64,000 nucleotides of DNA, taken from NCBI GenBank assembly GCA_918026815.1, contig CAKJVC010000182.1, forward strand, positions 124,001 through 188,000. Reading direction: 5' to 3'. A program made the position numbers and the translations under genes. How positions within the stretch are numbered: the stretch's first letter is position 1; every line of letters starts with the position of its first letter. Positions 27,631-39,661 of the stretch are shown here, one piece after another. This DNA is from Chalara sp. BL73. Its lineage: Eukaryota; Ascomycota; Leotiomycetes; Helotiales. The notes under the pieces are model-generated. The model searched no databases and was not told where the DNA came from. It worked only from the letters and a program-made list of their open reading frames with translations.

Positions 27631-28735
27631 ATGAATTTATTCACTCGCTATTACTACCCTGTTGATCGCATCGAGCTTATCAGCCAATCCAATCAAACGG
27701 AGAGATTATGGTATCGATGACAGTACGCGATTGTTATTTCGTAGATGGTCATATAACTAGAACCAATTTTATTGTAGTAGAGATCCTCAAGTATGCGCTC
27801 ACGCTCGAACACCTCGAGAACGCATTTTACCACCAAGGATTAGCTAGCTATACCAGGGAGTCGTTTAAAGGAATCAACGTCTATGACAGAGGCCCCTTTT
27901 ACGGCAACTTGCGCGAGGTTGCGTTCGATGGACAAACTCACGTCGGCTTCCTCAAGCGTGCTCTCGGCAAGAAAGCAGCGGAGGAATGTGCACACTACTT
28001 TCCCTCCCAGGATCCAGCTTCCTTTGTTGCTCTTGCCGCTGTCCTTGTATGCCCAGACCTCCTGTATACTGTTCTCTGGCCACGGGTCAACACGACTAAC
28101 ATAGTTGTGGTTCTAGGGAGGTGCCGGAACTAGCGCTTAGTAAGTATACAAGTAGTAGTCTACCAAACCATACAGTGCTAATTGTACTAGCCTCGGAGCA
28201 GCCAAGTTCATCTCCAACAAAGACTACCTAACATACGCCGGCTCAATTTTGACCGTAGAGGCCCGCCACTCATCGTACATCCGCGCCGCCTAATACTAGC
28301 TCCCGTTCCCCCAACCATTCGACAACCCCCTGACCTTTAGCGAGGTCTTCACACTCGCCGCATCCTTCATCATCAGCTGTCCCAGAGGTAGCAAGTACAA
28401 GCCGCAGCTGAAACTGAAACCCTTTACCTCCCCTCCGCTTCGATGCTGTCGGCCGTATCCGAAGTGGTGATAAGGTCATCCTCCAACCCTCGGCAGATAT
28501 TAGGGGAAAAGTTTATGCTGCTTTCTTGACTGTTGCGGGACCGATCTATGTTAAGGCAACCAAGCTTGCGCAGGCCGGGGAGGATAGGTACTTGGTTACG
28601 GTTTCGCAAGGGATCAATGGGCAAAGCTATGTGGTGTTTGACGGGATGCAAGGGCAAGCTAACTGATAAGGGGATCGCAGCTGGGCCCGCTATAGTTGAG
28701 GTTACCAATAAGGATGTATATGACCTCTTCAAGTA
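27631..28735 (+). pseudogene. Rds1-like ferritin-fold protein, pseudogene (unit A)
   Basis: The translated pieces match the fungal Rds1/ferritin-like family. They include a signal-peptide-like start (T-L-L-I-A-S-S-L-S-A), Y-A-L-T-L-E-H-L-E-N-A-F-Y, Q-T-H-V-G-F-L, S-F-V-A-L-A-A-V-L, then after two GT-AG introns [14 protein letters not shown] and [14 protein letters not shown], and near the end G-I-N-G-Q-S-Y-V-V and A-A-G-P-A-I-V-E-V. Two stops follow I-R-A-A (TAA and TAG). A frameshift follows the start codon and another precedes the final segment. These lesions are shared with unit B, so the gene was probably dead before duplication. A further one-base insertion (CCTCCCCTCC near 28440) is private to this unit. 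Such proteins are secreted and stress- or sporulation-linked in family terms. Confidence 0.75.
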
Positions 28736-29100
28736 GACAGCTATCCTTCGATGCTGCTGAGGCGTCAGATGTAGTTTGGGTCCTTTTCATTAAAATGTGT
28801 GATACACATCTGACTTTCATGTGTTGGGACTTTCGGAACATTGTACAACTACTGGAAATCCATGAATACCTCTGAATGGCTAGGACTGAGTCAGTTAAGG
28901 GCTTACACGATACAGGCAATTTTGGCCCATATCCGTTCTTATCATTGGATCGTGTCATCTCTATATAAATTTAGGCCTGTGCTACCCAACGAGGATAGGA
29001 TATCTGATCTAGATACATGCTTCTACAATCGCCCAAAGCCAATGCAGAATCCCCAAGCAATATACGACCAGCGCTCCAATGCATCATAATCATAACTACT
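28736..29100. other. Convergent 3' spacer, no gene
   Basis: It lies between the Rds1-like pseudogene (plus) and the MFS transporter (minus). Nothing recognisable is in it. Confidence 0.5.
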
Positions 29101-31119
29101 TCAAGCATCTTCTTCGTCATTAGTATCACTCTCTTCATTCCACCCATCGCTCTCTAGGTTTTCTCCGCGTATGCCAAGGCTTCCAATAAATCCAAGAAAG
29201 GCAATACCACCAAAGACGCCCCATGCTAAAGCTTCACCTTTTGGCCGTACGCGTGTCGCTATACTGAACAAGCCTCCCGAAATGAACGGACCTGCTGCTC
29301 GACCAGCTGCAGATAGAGTCTGCGCAAGCCCATTTAGTGTACCGAGAATCGAATGGTTGGGTGCGGAATTCGTGATCTACATGCTATTCCTCAGTAAAAT
29401 GTAATGTAATCGAGCAAAAATAAATTAGATAGCACTTACGAGTAACAATGCACTTGTCAGCCCTCCAACTACGCAATAACGGTATCAGCACCTTTCTCAG
29501 AGGTATTCAAAGCAACTTGGATAGAAGCTTTCTTGCAATATATCTTGCAAGGAGCGCTCTACTAAGGAAGTCAGGTACTTACCAGCAGCTATAGTCTTCA
29601 CGAGCAATACAAATCCAAGCTCGATCCACAGCCAAACTGTTCCATTACCGATTTCAAAAGGTGGACTCGACTCTCGATGACCAATCCAAGGCATCATCAT
29701 CATGGCAAGAAAGAAGAGGAATAAAGAAACGCAGTAGGTCTTTCTATTTCCCATCTTCTCTTTAAGCTTTCCAAAGACCACTACTTGCTATAATGGCGTT
29801 TGGTCAGTAATTACTTTATCAAAGAGCTCGGGCTGATAAGGTCGAGATCGTTATAGGTTGGTTTCAATAAAACTTACGAAAACGATCATGACGATTCCTG
29901 CAAATGATAGTGAAAGCCCAATTTCCTCTGGATTGAGTTCGCGGCCTGTAGGCCTAGGAGCTGCTCCATAGATTGGATAAAGCCTGTTGCTAATTAGTTT
30001 GCAACAGACAATCGTTTTTCAATCTAGGAACGGTCCTGAGCGCCAATAGTATCTAAAACTTGCCGACGAGTATACTGGACCCTGCAAAGCACATGGCATA
30101 GAAGGTACTGGGGAACTTCCTTCGTCTACATCATTGTAGCAAAACAAAACTTACGTATTGAATGAGATATTGGACAATTGGAAGATCAGATATGTTGCCA
30201 ACAGGAGAATGGTATCCCGGTTTAGAACTTCCTTCCTGGTTAGCTGATGATCCGTCCCAAGCAATTCCGGTGCATCGACCAGCCTGCGACTCTCTGAATT
30301 TTCACCAGAATTGCTGCCGACCGAGTCTCGAATGTAGGTCGGCCTCAAAGCACCACTTGTGAATTGCCAAAGCCAGGTAAAGAGGTTATTGAATCTTTTT
30401 TTGAGCGGTGGTAGATCTTTCGCTTCTTCTAAACTTTCTTCTAGGAAAAACGCCGTAACTACCAGATCCATAATCAGGACTGTTGCACCAACCAGATTTG
30501 GTAACAAATAAGGGTATGGATTTGGCCTCCCTCTTTTGAAAGGAACGTCTTTAAAGACCAAAAGCCCTCCTAGTGCTGGTCCCACAATTCCTCCAAGTCC
30601 ATATATGACTGGAAGGTACGTGAAAGCCTGGCTCTGGTTGCTTTTATCCGTGATCTCTCCAAGACAGGTACTTACGATTCCTTGGTTACCATTGACCAAA
30701 CCCATGAGAATCTGTACCAGTATTGCCTGCCATAAGGTTCTGCAGAATCCGAATGCAACAAAGCAGGCAGACGTCAAAAGAGTTCCAAGCATGATGACCG
30801 GTTTCCGGCCAATGCGATCAGACAGCCAGCCCCAGAACAGATTGGTAGCAAATTGTGCCAGAGCAAATGAAGATGCTATAGTCCCAACATATAATCCTAA
30901 CTGCCCTTCTTTCACTTCGGGGAAAGCCGATGTCATTTCTGGCAAGTAAGGGGAAATTGAGTTGAAGGCTGTTTGTTCTGCTAGCGCTATGACGGCGAGT
31001 ACTATGAGCTGTCTGACGGGCAAAGGCGAGCACTGAAGAATCTCATTGTCATCCGGTGACGCCCCGTCCTGGCCAGAGGAGCTTCCGCGCGAGAGTGGGT
31101 GACCGCGGCATTTTGGAGG
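29101..31119 (-). CDS. MFS transporter, unit A (frame intact, first exon not found)
   Basis: Exons on the minus strand are 30155-31119, 29878-29983, 29583-29787, 29440-29468 (29 nt) and 29101-29376. All are GT-AG and in frame. The product reads as a major facilitator: a Cys-containing N-tail (P-P-K-C-R-G-H-P-L), then P-V-R-Q-L-I-V-L-A and the first helix, the loop signature G-W-L-S-D-R-I-G-R-K-P between helices 2 and 3, a central cytosolic loop, L-Y-P-I-Y-G-A-A-P-R-P-T-G-R-E-L, and further helices ending in an acidic tail. It resembles the fungal relatives of the yeast YCR023C and plant ZIF-like transporters; the substrate is unknown. The large exon begins in phase 0 after an acceptor (ACCCAG), so a short coding exon with the ATG must lie upstream, and I could not place it. 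A long hydrophobic frame inside intron 30154-29984 is not needed. Confidence 0.8.
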
Positions 31120-32590
31120 CTGGGTAGGAAATCTGAGAGACTTGGATCAGTATAGATTCCTTTAGATGTAGCTTAGAGCTGGCGCATATCTGGCACGTAT
31201 CGACCTAGCAAAAATCAAGCAAGAGTTTTGAAGAAGCAACATACGTCTGATAATGGAGCAATGCGGAAGATTTCCGTGCAGATGGCAGAGGCCTAGTTCG
31301 CCCCATCTTGATTGGAATATCTGCAAGTATTGGCAGAGACGAAGCAATTCCTTGTTATGACTATGCTCCAGCGCAACAACGACTTGTAGTCGATGTTCGA
31401 TCTTATGATGCCGGGACAACTAGCTGATGGCACGGCATTAGCTTTACCGTGCAAAATCCTGTGCAATTGTCAAAGAAGGTGCAGCTCTTAGATTTCCTCC
31501 TCGCGGGGATACATTGTTCGGGCTGGATTCAGGAAGCAAAATCTGCGACTGGACCAAGATGCGATTTGGTGTATGGATTTCATGATGATGTAAGGCTTGA
31601 TTGACTGGGCCGCAGAACACAGGCTGTAGTGGCTGAAGTACAAGGGGGGCGGCCCACTCCTTCTGCAATCACGCAGAAGTTTGTCTGTACTGGATTGACC
31701 AGTGAGTAAGTATTATTGTAGGTGTTTTATACAGTTAAAGTGACAATGACAGGCATCGGAGTAGACCTCCGCACTGCGCCTACGGCCGTGGAGCCTCATT
31801 CTGCCTTTTCCTTTCTATACAAGTATTTGTACAAGAGATGGCTCCCCGAATACCTAGCATGAATATTCCTCGATAGCCCTCAGGCAACGCCTTTAGGTAG
31901 ATCTATGTCTATATCTATATCAATTCTACCTGGGTTGTTGCGATTCTCACCAGCCACGCTACTGCAGTGTATTTCAGATTCACGAATGAAATGTCCTCTT
32001 TTTCACTCGTTACACAGCATATACAGTACAAAGACTTATTACTCGTCCTTCGTCCATATAGAATAGACCGGCGTGAATCTCTTTTCAGCTTGGGAGAGAC
32101 GCATTTCCTCTTCTTCTCCTCCCTTTCCTTCTCATCATCTTTGCTACACCAAGTCCCTCTCCTTCTACAGTATTGCATATACAGTATCTCATGCTTATTT
32201 CAATCAATCTCAACATCCGGCGTCCTGTCTTTTGTATTTGGTAGGGGTGGTGCTGTCTCCCTCCCCCGCTTTCATGGCTCAGGGGGCTTCTTATCGCGAT
32301 AGGGCATATCGGGGATTGGAGCGAGCGCGCCCTTGCTTTGCCCATCTCAGTTGCTTATTATCAGCTTCGTCTTATGGTCTATTGCTTTCACTTTGACACG
32401 GAGATCTAGCTATCTGCCTTATCTTCTTAAAACAGAGCCTTTCTTCATATCTTCGCCAGCCCACATCCCACTGCCATCAATTGCCTTTACCCTGAGCTTC
32501 TGCCGTCTTGGTGCAATTAACTAACAATGTGCGATCGATAACATCGCTTTCTCTAGCCAACCAACGCGCCAGCTAGGGGCCTAACGAACA
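31120..32590. other. Divergent promoter region, transporter/aminotransferase (unit A)
   Basis: This head-to-head spacer should contain the missing first transporter exon and the 5' UTR of the aminotransferase. The aminotransferase side is pyrimidine-rich (about 32090-32180). No separate gene was recognised. Confidence 0.5.
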
Positions 32591-34576
32591 ATGGGACGAT
32601 TCACCATGGCGCAGCTTCTTATGTCAAAAGGATGGAGAGGCGCGCATTCCCTCCTACAAATTCCTTCAGCGCAAGTGATCAAACCCACCTCCTCCCACGC
32701 ACGATCATATTGCTTTTCGGGCTCAGGTACGTGGGATTCTGCAACGACTTCAGGGATCCGGTGTCGGCCAGATGGGGGGACAAGGTGCCTCTACTGTACA
32801 TTAGATACATCGATGGCGGGGTCATCCAGATACCCTCCCTTTTTTTTCTCATGCATGTACACTTTTTTGGAAATTTTTTGGAGGGCAGTTTGAGAATAAC
32901 TTATTCCATATATTCCTCATAGGGTTCGATCTGAAACACTGCTCTGACAAAGTATATATCTAGATAATCCTCGAATTTCTATCCATTTGTGTCCTCGATC
33001 AACACAATCTACACGCACCATGTCCAGTACTACTCCACTTCGCAGTCTAAACATCAACAACATAAATCCTCATGTCAAGGAGGCAAAGTATGCCGTGAGA
33101 GGCGAGTTAGCAGTTCGCTCAGAAGAATTCAGAGCCAAGCTAGCGAAAGGAGACACCGATTTACCATTTGACAAAGTCATTTCTGCCAACATTGGAAACC
33201 CCCAGCAATTGGATCAAAAACCAATCACTTTCTTCCGACAAGTCTTGAGCTTGCTAGAGTATCCGCCGCTGTTGGAAAAGGAAGACGTCCTGCTGAAACA
33301 GTTGGGTTACAAAAGCGATGTTATTGACCGGGCAAGATGGTTACTGAAGCAGGTTGGATCCGTCGGAGCATATAGTGCCAGCGCTGGAGCTGTGGGAATC
33401 AAGGAGAGCATTGCGAAGTTCTTGGAGAGTAAGTAGACGAAACCCGCATAAAGGTGGACACAACTAACATTGGTTAGGACGGGACGGTTTCTCTGCCGAT
33501 GCTAAGGATATATATCTTTCTGGGGGCGCTTCTTCTGGAGTTAACACACTCCTCCACGTTATTTGTGCTGGTCCAGAAACTGGAGTCCTTGTGCCAATCC
33601 CTCAATATCCCCTTTACACTGCATCTCTCTCAGTTCTCAACGCCACCTGCGTTCCATACTATTTAGATGAGTCGAGAAACTGGGGAACGGATTTGGCTGC
33701 CATCAAGGAGGCACACAAGAAGGCGAAAGCGCAAGGAACAGATGTGCGAGCGATTGTCATCATCAACCCAGGGAATCCCACTGGAGCAAGTCTCCCAGAA
33801 GAGGACATCAGGGCGGTCATTGATTTCGCCGCTCAGGAAAAGCTTGTTGTGATAGCTGACGAGGTTTACCAAACCAATGTTTTAAGGGCAAGTTTCACAG
33901 CTTCAAAGCTGTGCTACGAACGCTACAAAAGGATGACCCCGAGAAATACAAATATGTGGAGCTTGCTTCGCTACATAGCATCTCGAAAGGTATGGTTGGT
34001 GAATGTGGCCACCGAGGAGGATACTTTGAGTTGTGCGGATTTGACCCTGAGGTTGTGGAGCAAATTTACAAGTTTGTCTCAATCAGTTTATGTGCGCCAG
34101 TGATTGGGCAATGTCTGGTCGAGCTAATGGTCAACCCGCCAAAGGACGGAGAGCCAAGCTATGAGCTATACAAACAAGAATACGACGCCATCTTTGCTGG
34201 TCTCCAGAAGAGAGCAACGGCACTGAATGATGCGTTCAAACAGATGGAAGGCGTTGAGTGTGCTGAGCCACAGGTAACTAACCAACCCTTCTCCAGCTTG
34301 ATTCGTCATTAATATCTGTAGGGCTCTATGTACCTCTTCCCAACCATTACTCTCCCACCAAAAGCAGTAGAGGCCGCGAAGAAGGAAGGCCGTTCTGCAG
34401 ATGAGTTTTACTGCTTTCGTCTTCTTAATGCAACTGGAGTTTGTGTAGTTCCTGGATCTGGCTTTGGGCAAAAGGAGAACACATTGCACTTCAGAACTAC
34501 TTTCCTTGCACCAGGCACCGAGTGGGTAGGAAGGATCACTAAGTTCCACGAGGAGTTCATGGATGAGTTTAGATGA
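32591..34576 (+). pseudogene. Alanine aminotransferase, unit A copy with one-base frameshift
   Basis: It has the same gene structure as the intact copy in unit B: exons 32591-32726, 32964-33428, 33478-34273 and 34322-34576. Near 33880 it reads AATG-TTTT-AAGGG where unit B has five T. The missing T shifts the frame just after the string A-D-E-V-Y-Q-T-N-V, upstream of the PLP-binding lysine. The main frame then runs to a stop at 34103, so the encoded enzyme would lack its active site. No other coding change from unit B was seen. Because nearly all differences between units are homopolymer lengths, this may be a sequencing error rather than a true mutation. Confidence 0.75.
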
Positions 34577-35289
34577 GCAACGACTGTATATCGTAAATAA
34601 GAGCATGAGATAGTTCCCAAGCCAGGTGCACAACTGCTGCATTACAGAGCATATGTATTGGGGATGATTACTACAAGATATGGCTGGCTGGCTGGGGAAG
34701 GTTGCTGATAGTAGTCATTATTGCTTGATGCTATAATATCAAGCTAACTCCCCTGAATGTAGTTCAATCATGCTACGGTTGAAAAGCCAAAGTTATCAAC
34801 ATAGTAATTTCCCGTCAAAGTGAATCCACTGGCGGGAGAAGAACACTATTTAGAAGTAACATCACGAAAGCCGAACACGACGTCTGTTGAACATTTCATT
34901 GGAAAATTTTCTGATCTCTGCTGTCCTTCCTGATCAGATAACCTGCCGTGATCCACTCATCTTCTAAACCATCCGCAATCATCATCCATCAATGCATAAC
35001 CTGCCTAAAACGAAGTTAAATAAAGAGGCAAACAGGAGCTAGAGCCCTCTCGCGCTATGCAGATATGTATATATGCCAAGTGAAAGCACCTATAAACACC
35101 TGCCGAAACTGTGGTATCTTTGTAAAATCCTCGCACGTAAGAAACATAAAAAGTAGAAACTATAAAACCAGAATATCCACCAGGTGTTGTCCATCATCCC
35201 TCATATTGACGACATGCAAGTAATATGTTTTCGAAAAGAATATAATGCGTCGAAGGCGAGCGTGAAAGACCATAAGGAGTTGAAGGTTA
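34577..35289. other. 3' spacer, aminotransferase to kinesin tail (unit A)
   Basis: Nothing recognised beyond short TGGC repeats near 34680. Confidence 0.5.
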
Positions 35290-35502
35290 TTAGAAGCAGT
35301 TCAGGCTGCCCTTTTTTCTTTCTTGCTGATGGCGTTCATCCTCTCTTCCAAAGCCGCTCTAGCCTTCTCGGCGTTTTGCCTCTTTGTTCTTTCTTCTTCA
35401 AGTCGCAGCATGCTCCAACGATTCTTCTCTTCTGCATTACCGTTACTTTCTCTCTCTTTGGCTGCATCCAGCTCAACCTGGAGCTCGCCAGCCCGTTTTC
35501 TC
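35290..35502 (-). pseudogene. Truncated kinesin 3' end at the duplication junction
   Basis: It repeats the last part of the kinesin coding tail (counterpart 43841-44054) and stops abruptly at 35502, where unit B begins. It has no motor domain and no start of its own. Two T-run differences change the last residues compared with the full gene. It marks the breakpoint. Confidence 0.9.
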
Positions 35503-36175
35503 TTTTTTGGTATTCAGCCATTCTTTTATATCGCATGCTGTGTTCGTTTTTGAAGCTCGGGCCGTACAGCATTGATCAGCAAGTATAGCATTCCGCTCCA
35601 AGTCTCGACGGCCACTAGGCCTCAGGATCTGGTCGATCCTGATGCACCACAACTTGCGACATCACGTCATGCTTATTATAATGGTATCTTGCCTTGTCAC
35701 GATTTTCATATCTGTATTTACGTTTGTGTGAATAATAATACTACATCAGTTCAAATCGGGCCATGATGTGGCATGAAATGCCTTCCTACAGCGCAATCAC
35801 ACACCATCACCACGGATTTTCTGGGGTGTTTTGAACTCCTTTCTTGCATGCAGCTACATCACTGAAGGCCGCAAGTGTGTCCTTGATGATAGCCAGAACA
35901 TAGAGCCAGGAAGTCACCCACATGGAGACAATGTTACACAATACTCCACAAACTCCATTCCACGCGACGAGACATGCAGCCTCTTCCGGCTTTCTGGCAC
36001 TCGAATGACCGGAATCCAAGAGTATGGAAATTTTTCATCGATATTGTTTTAGCATATATGTTTCTTTCCTTCATGTGTGAAGCCTTTTGACCTATGTTGT
36101 GCATATATAGACATCTCATTCAGCTTCGTAACGTTCCTTACTCATCTTTTTTTTTTTTTACATCTGATCATTAAA
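35503..36175. other. Left part of unit B, no gene recognised
   Basis: Counterpart of 26950-27630. It differs by the 3-base loss near 35619 and the T-run near 36150. Confidence 0.45.
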
Positions 36176-37278
36176 ATGAATTTATTCACTCGCTATTACT
36201 ACCCTGTTGATCGCATCGAGCTTATCAGCCAATCCAATCAAACGGAGAGATTATGGTATCGATGACAGTACGCGATTGTTATTTCGTAGATGGTCATATA
36301 ACTAGAACCAATTTTATTGTAGTAGAGATCCTCAAGTATGCGCTCACGCTCGAACACCTCGAGAACGCATTTTACCACCAAGGATTAGCTAGCTATACCA
36401 GGGAGTCGTTTAAAGGAATCAACGTCTATGACAGAGGCCCCTTTACGGCAACTTGCGCGAGGTTGCGTTCGATGGACAAACTCACGTCGGCTTCCTCAAG
36501 CGTGCTCTCGGCAAGAAAGCAGCGGAGGAATGTGCACACTACTTTCCCTCCCAGGATCCAGCTTCCTTTGTTGCTCTTGCCGCTGTCCTTGTATGCCCAG
36601 ACCTCCTGTATACTGTTCTCTGGCCACGGGTCAACACGACTAACATAGTTGTGGTTCTAGGGAGGTGCCGGAACTAGCGCTTAGTAAGTATACAAGTAGT
36701 AGTCTACCAAACCATACAGTGCTAATTGTACTAGCCTCGGAGCAGCCAAGTTCATCTCCAACAAAGACTACCTAACATACGCCGGCTCAATTTTGACCGT
36801 AGAGGCCCGCCACTCATCGTACATCCGCGCCGCCTAATACTAGCTCCCGTTCCCCCAACCATTCGACAACCCCTGACCTTTAGCGAGGTCTTCACACTCG
36901 CCGCATCCTTCATCATCAGCTGTCCCAGAGGTAGCAAGTACAAGCCGCAGCTGAAACTGAAACCCTTTACCTCCCTCCGCTTCGATGCTGTCGGCCGTAT
37001 CCGAAGTGGTGATAAGGTCATCCTCCAACCCTCGGCAGATATTAGGGGAAAAGTTTATGCTGCTTTCTTGACTGTTGCGGGACCGATCTATGTTAAGGCA
37101 AACCAAGCTTGCGCAGGCCGGGGAGGATAGGTACTTGGTTACGGTTTCGCAAGGGATCAATGGGCAAAGCTATGTGGTGTTTGACGGGATGCAAGGGCAA
37201 GCTAACTGATAAGGGGATCGCAGCTGGGCCCGCTATAGTTGAGGTTACCAATAAGGATGTATATGACCTCTTCAAGTA
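36176..37278 (+). pseudogene. Rds1-like ferritin-fold protein, pseudogene (unit B)
   Basis: It is the counterpart of 27631-28735 and shares its double stop, its frameshift near the end and its frameshift after the start codon. It adds three private lesions: one T lost in GGCCCCTTTA (near 36441), one C lost in AACCCCTGA (near 36871) and one A gained in GGCAAACC (near 37099). Conversely, it keeps the frame at CCTCCCTCC (near 36975), where unit A has an extra C. At each private site only one unit preserves the family reading frame. Confidence 0.75.
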
Positions 37279-37643
37279 GACAGCTATCCTTCGATGCTGC
37301 TGAGGCGTCAGATGTAGTTTGGGTCCTTTTCATTAAAATGTGTGATACACATCTGACTTTCATGTGTTGGGACTTTCGGAACATTGTACAACTACTGGAA
37401 ATCCATGAATACCTCTGAATGGCTAGGACTGAGTCAGTTAAGGGCTTACACGATACAGGCAATTTTGGCCCATATCCGTTCTTATCATTGGATCGTGTCA
37501 TCTCTATATAAATTTAGGCCTGTGCTACCCAACGAGGATAGGATATCTGATCTAGATACATGCTTCTACAATCGCCCAAAGCCAATGCAGAATCCCCAAG
37601 CAATATACGACCAGCGCTCCAATGCATCATAATCATAACTACT
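37279..37643. other. Convergent 3' spacer (unit B)
   Basis: Counterpart of 28736-29100; identical as far as I can see, with no gene. Confidence 0.5.
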
Positions 37644-39661
37644 TCAAGCATCTTCTTCGTCATTAGTATCACTCTCTTCATTCCACCCATCGCTCTCTAG
37701 GTTTTCTCCGCGTATGCCAAGGCTTCCAATAAATCCAAGAAAGGCAATACCACCAAAGACGCCCCATGCTAAAGCTTCACCTTTTGGCCGTACGCGTGTC
37801 GCTATACTGAACAAGCCTCCCGAAATGAACGGACCTGCTGCTCGACCAGCTGCAGATAGAGTCTGCGCAAGCCCATTTAGTGTACCGAGAATCGAATGGT
37901 TGGGTGCGGAATTCGTGATCTACATGCTATTCCTCAGTAAAATGTAATGTAATCGAGCAAAAATAAATTAGATAGCACTTACGAGTAACAATGCACTTGT
38001 CAGCCCTCCAACTACGCAATAACGGTATCAGCACCTTTCTCAGAGGTATTCAAAGCAACTTGGATAGAAGCTTTCTTGCAATATATCTTGCAAGGAGCGC
38101 TCTACTAAGGAAGTCAGGTACTTACCAGCAGCTATAGTCTTCACGAGCAATACAAATCCAAGCTCGATCCACAGCCAAACTGTTCCATTACCGATTTCAA
38201 AAGGTGGACTCGACTCTCGATGACCAATCCAAGGCATCATCATCATGGCAAGAAAGAAGAGGAATAAAGAAACGCAGTAGGTCTTTCTATTTCCCATCTT
38301 CTCTTTAAGCTTTCCAAAGACCACTACTTGCTATAATGGCGTTTGGTCAGTAATTACTTTATCAAAGAGCTCGGGCTGATAAGGTCGAGATCGTTATAGG
38401 TTGGTTTCAATAAAACTTACGAAAACGATCATGACGATTCCTGCAAATGATAGTGAAAGCCCAATTTCCTCTGGATTGAGTTCGCGGCCTGTAGGCCTAG
38501 GAGCTGCTCCATAGATTGGATAAAGCCTGTTGCTAATTAGTTTGCAACAGACAATCGTTTTTCAATCTAGGAACGGTCCTGAGCGCCAATAGTATCTAAA
38601 ACTTGCCGACGAGTATACTGGACCCTGCAAAGCACATGGCATAGAAGGTACTGGGGAACTTCCTTCGTCTACATCATTGTAGCAAAACAAAACTTACGTA
38701 TTGAATGAGATATTGGACAATTGGAAGATCAGATATGTTGCCAACAGGAGAATGGTATCCCGGTTTAGAACTTCCTTCCTGGTTAGCTGATGATCCGTCC
38801 CAAGCAATTCCGGTGCATCGACCAGCCTGCGACTCTCTGAATTTTCACCAGAATTGCTGCCGACCGAGTCTCGAATGTAGGTCGGCCTCAAAGCACCACT
38901 TGTGAATTGCCAAAGCCAGGTAAAGAGGTTATTGAATCTTTTTTGAGCGGTGGTAGATCTTTCGCTTCTTCTAAACTTTCTTCTAGGAAAAACGCCGTAA
39001 CTACCAGATCCATAATCAGGACTGTTGCACCAACCAGATTTGGTAACAAATAAGGGTATGGATTTGGCCTCCCTCTTTTGAAAGGAACGTCTTTAAAGAC
39101 CAAAAGCCCTCCTAGTGCTGGTCCCACAATTCCTCCAAGTCCATATATGACTGGAAGGTACGTGAAAGCCTGGCTCTGGTTGCTTTTATCCGTGATCTCT
39201 CCAAGACAGGTACTTACGATTCCTTGGTTACCATTGACCAAACCCATGAGAATCTGTACCAGTATTGCCTGCCATAAGGTTCTGCAGAATCCGAATGCAA
39301 CAAAGCAGGCAGACGTCAAAAGAGTTCCAAGCATGATGACCGGTTTCCGGCCAATGCGATCAGACAGCCAGCCCCAGAACAGATTGGTAGCAAATTGTGC
39401 CAGAGCAAATGAAGATGCTATAGTCCCAACATATAATCCTAACTGCCCTTCTTTCACTTCGGGGAAAGCCGATGTCATTTCTGGCAAGTAAGGGGAAATT
39501 GAGTTGAAGGCTGTTTGTTCTGCTAGCGCTATGACGGCGAGTACTATGAGCTGTCTGACGGGCAAAGGCGAGCACTGAAGAATCTCATTGTCATCCGGTG
39601 ACGCCCCGTCCTGGCCAGAGGAGCTTCCGCGCGAGAGTGGGTGACCGCGGCATTTTGGAGG
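37644..39661 (-). pseudogene. MFS transporter, unit B copy with one-base frameshift
   Basis: Exons correspond to 38698-39661, 38421-38526, 38126-38330, 37983-38011 and 37644-37919. Near 38940 the run reads T6 where unit A has T7. The lost base shifts the frame in the central cytosolic loop, just after L-P-P-L-K-K, and leads to an early stop after 225 residues of the open frame. The protein would keep about the first six helices only. The rest of the sequence matches unit A. As with the aminotransferase, a homopolymer sequencing error is a real alternative. Confidence 0.75.

Larger units (their letters stand above)
26950..35502 (+). repeat. Tandem duplication, unit A (8553 bp)
   Basis: This is the first of two head-to-tail units. 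It begins in a T-rich stretch (TTTTTTGGTATTCAGCC) and ends inside the coding tail of the kinesin gene (CAGCCCGTTTTCTC). The coordinate offset to unit B starts at 8553 and ends at 8552. Every change of offset between them is explained by an indel I could locate, so the units are collinear throughout. Contents in order: Rds1-like pseudogene, MFS transporter, alanine aminotransferase, kinesin tail. Confidence 0.95.

Noticed and set aside
30000..30150. Hydrophobic frame (F-P-S-T-F-Y-A-M-C-F-A-G) inside a transporter intron
   Set aside because: The flanking exons join in frame without it and rebuild the expected L-Y-P-I-Y-G-A-A-P segment; the stretch ends in a stop.
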